Shown here piece by piece: positions 63,945 through 64,000 of a stretch of 64,000 bases of DNA. Source of the DNA: Symbiodinium natans (taxonomy: Eukaryota > Sar > Dinophyceae > Suessiales > Symbiodiniaceae); assembly GCA_905221605.1 (NCBI GenBank), contig CAJNDS010002244.1, forward strand, positions 136,501-200,500, written 5' to 3'. The notes beneath the pieces are model-generated. The model was not told the DNA's origin. It did no database searches and was given only the letters and a program-made list of their open reading frames with translations. The position numbers were made by a program, and so were the translations under genes. Positions within the stretch are counted from its first letter, which is position 1, and each line of letters opens with the position of its first letter.

Positions 63945-64000
63945 CCTATACTCCCCTTAGAACCTGAATGAAAGCGGTATTCTGAAAAATATTTCTCGGG
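63945..64000 (+). mobile_element. IE-1 copy cut by the window end
   Basis: Starts CTATACTCCCCTTAGAACC. Preceded by ACTC; on the minus strand this would give AG|GAGT, an acceptor for a frame ELFMNPTHYTTPPRAASPGA. Confidence 0.65.

Larger units (their letters stand above)
1..64000. other. Remaining short telomere-like patches
   Basis: Short runs (2-6 units) not listed separately recur every few hundred bases, e.g. 1021-1080, 8040-8075, 9237-9255, 9795-9925, 12360-12385, 12615-12640, 12772-12808, 13870-13895, 14190-14218, 17400-17430, 18130-18170, 19795-19810, 24825-24850, 25303-25335, 26285-26310, 32450-32527, 33450-33520, 36095-36145, 38090-38125, 38985-39025, 43490-43620, 44035-44065, 44515-44550, 47780-47825, 51778-51805, 54610-54640, 55405-55430, 58470-58530, 58883-58925, 62090-62120, 62620-62670. 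Both orientations occur with no obvious polarity. Confidence 0.9.

Noticed and set aside
1-64000. Window as a chromosome end because of TTTAGGG repeats
   Set aside because: Arrays are interstitial, short, in both orientations and found inside introns; no terminal array is present at either edge.
1-64000. Dinoflagellate spliced-leader gene or DinoSL relict (CCGTAGCCATTTTGGCTCAAG-type)
   Set aside because: Looked for by eye; no convincing match found.

Overview
The window reads as nuclear DNA of a dinoflagellate. I infer this from TTTAGGG-type telomeric repeats scattered through the interior in both orientations, from introns that start GA, GC or GT and end AG followed by G, and from almost every reconstructable intron being a short inverted-repeat insertion (an introner). 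A chromerid or another myzozoan with the same telomere unit is not excluded. No rRNA, tRNA, CRISPR array or spliced-leader gene was recognised.

Long ORFs are rare because genes are cut into exons of roughly 35-170 nt. Three loci could be assembled by joining exons across 4-bp direct repeats. (1) 1936-4962, minus: an eight-exon GT71/Mnn1-like mannosyltransferase, 654 aa, in which all seven introns are insertion elements. (2) About 15637-17395, minus: a Mei2-type RRM protein. (3) 53276-54252, minus: a five-exon protein of about 104 aa with no recognised family. Two further 3' gene ends were reconstructed on the minus strand (17520-17712, Cys-rich tail; 52181-52406). Single exons with domain signatures are an EF-hand at 45738-45822 and fibronectin-III-like exons at 59165-59272, 60696-60783 and about 39863-40312, all minus. 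Other exon-like segments are listed with low confidence, because GC-rich exons here often stay open on both strands.

The rest is repeat. At least twelve families of about 70-260 bp terminal-inverted-repeat elements (local labels IE-1 to IE-12) occur tens of times, some nested with clear target-site duplications. Dozens of (CCCTAAA)n or (TTTAGGG)n arrays sit inside these elements, inside introns, or between imperfect direct repeats. There are also TA, CA/GA and CAC microsatellites, T-run/G-run junctions and a 1.4-kb polypyrimidine tract (28.6-30.0 kb).

How it fits together: elements of the form 5'-CT...AG-3' insert with a 4-bp duplication. When the duplicated target begins with G in the sense strand, the 5' copy supplies a G[A/C/T] donor and the element end supplies AG|G as acceptor, so the insertion can be spliced out cleanly. 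Telomere-like repeats then appear to grow or insert within these introns. By region: 0-1.9 kb repeats and possible exons; 1.9-5 kb gene 1; 5-15.6 kb telomeric arrays, elements and isolated exon-like pieces; 15.6-17.7 kb gene 2 and the Cys-rich tail; 17.7-35 kb mostly repeats, microsatellites and the C-rich tract; 35-50 kb arrays with exons of probable FN3 and EF-hand genes; 50-54.3 kb several minus-strand exons and gene 3; 54.3-64 kb elements with exon-like pieces on both strands.
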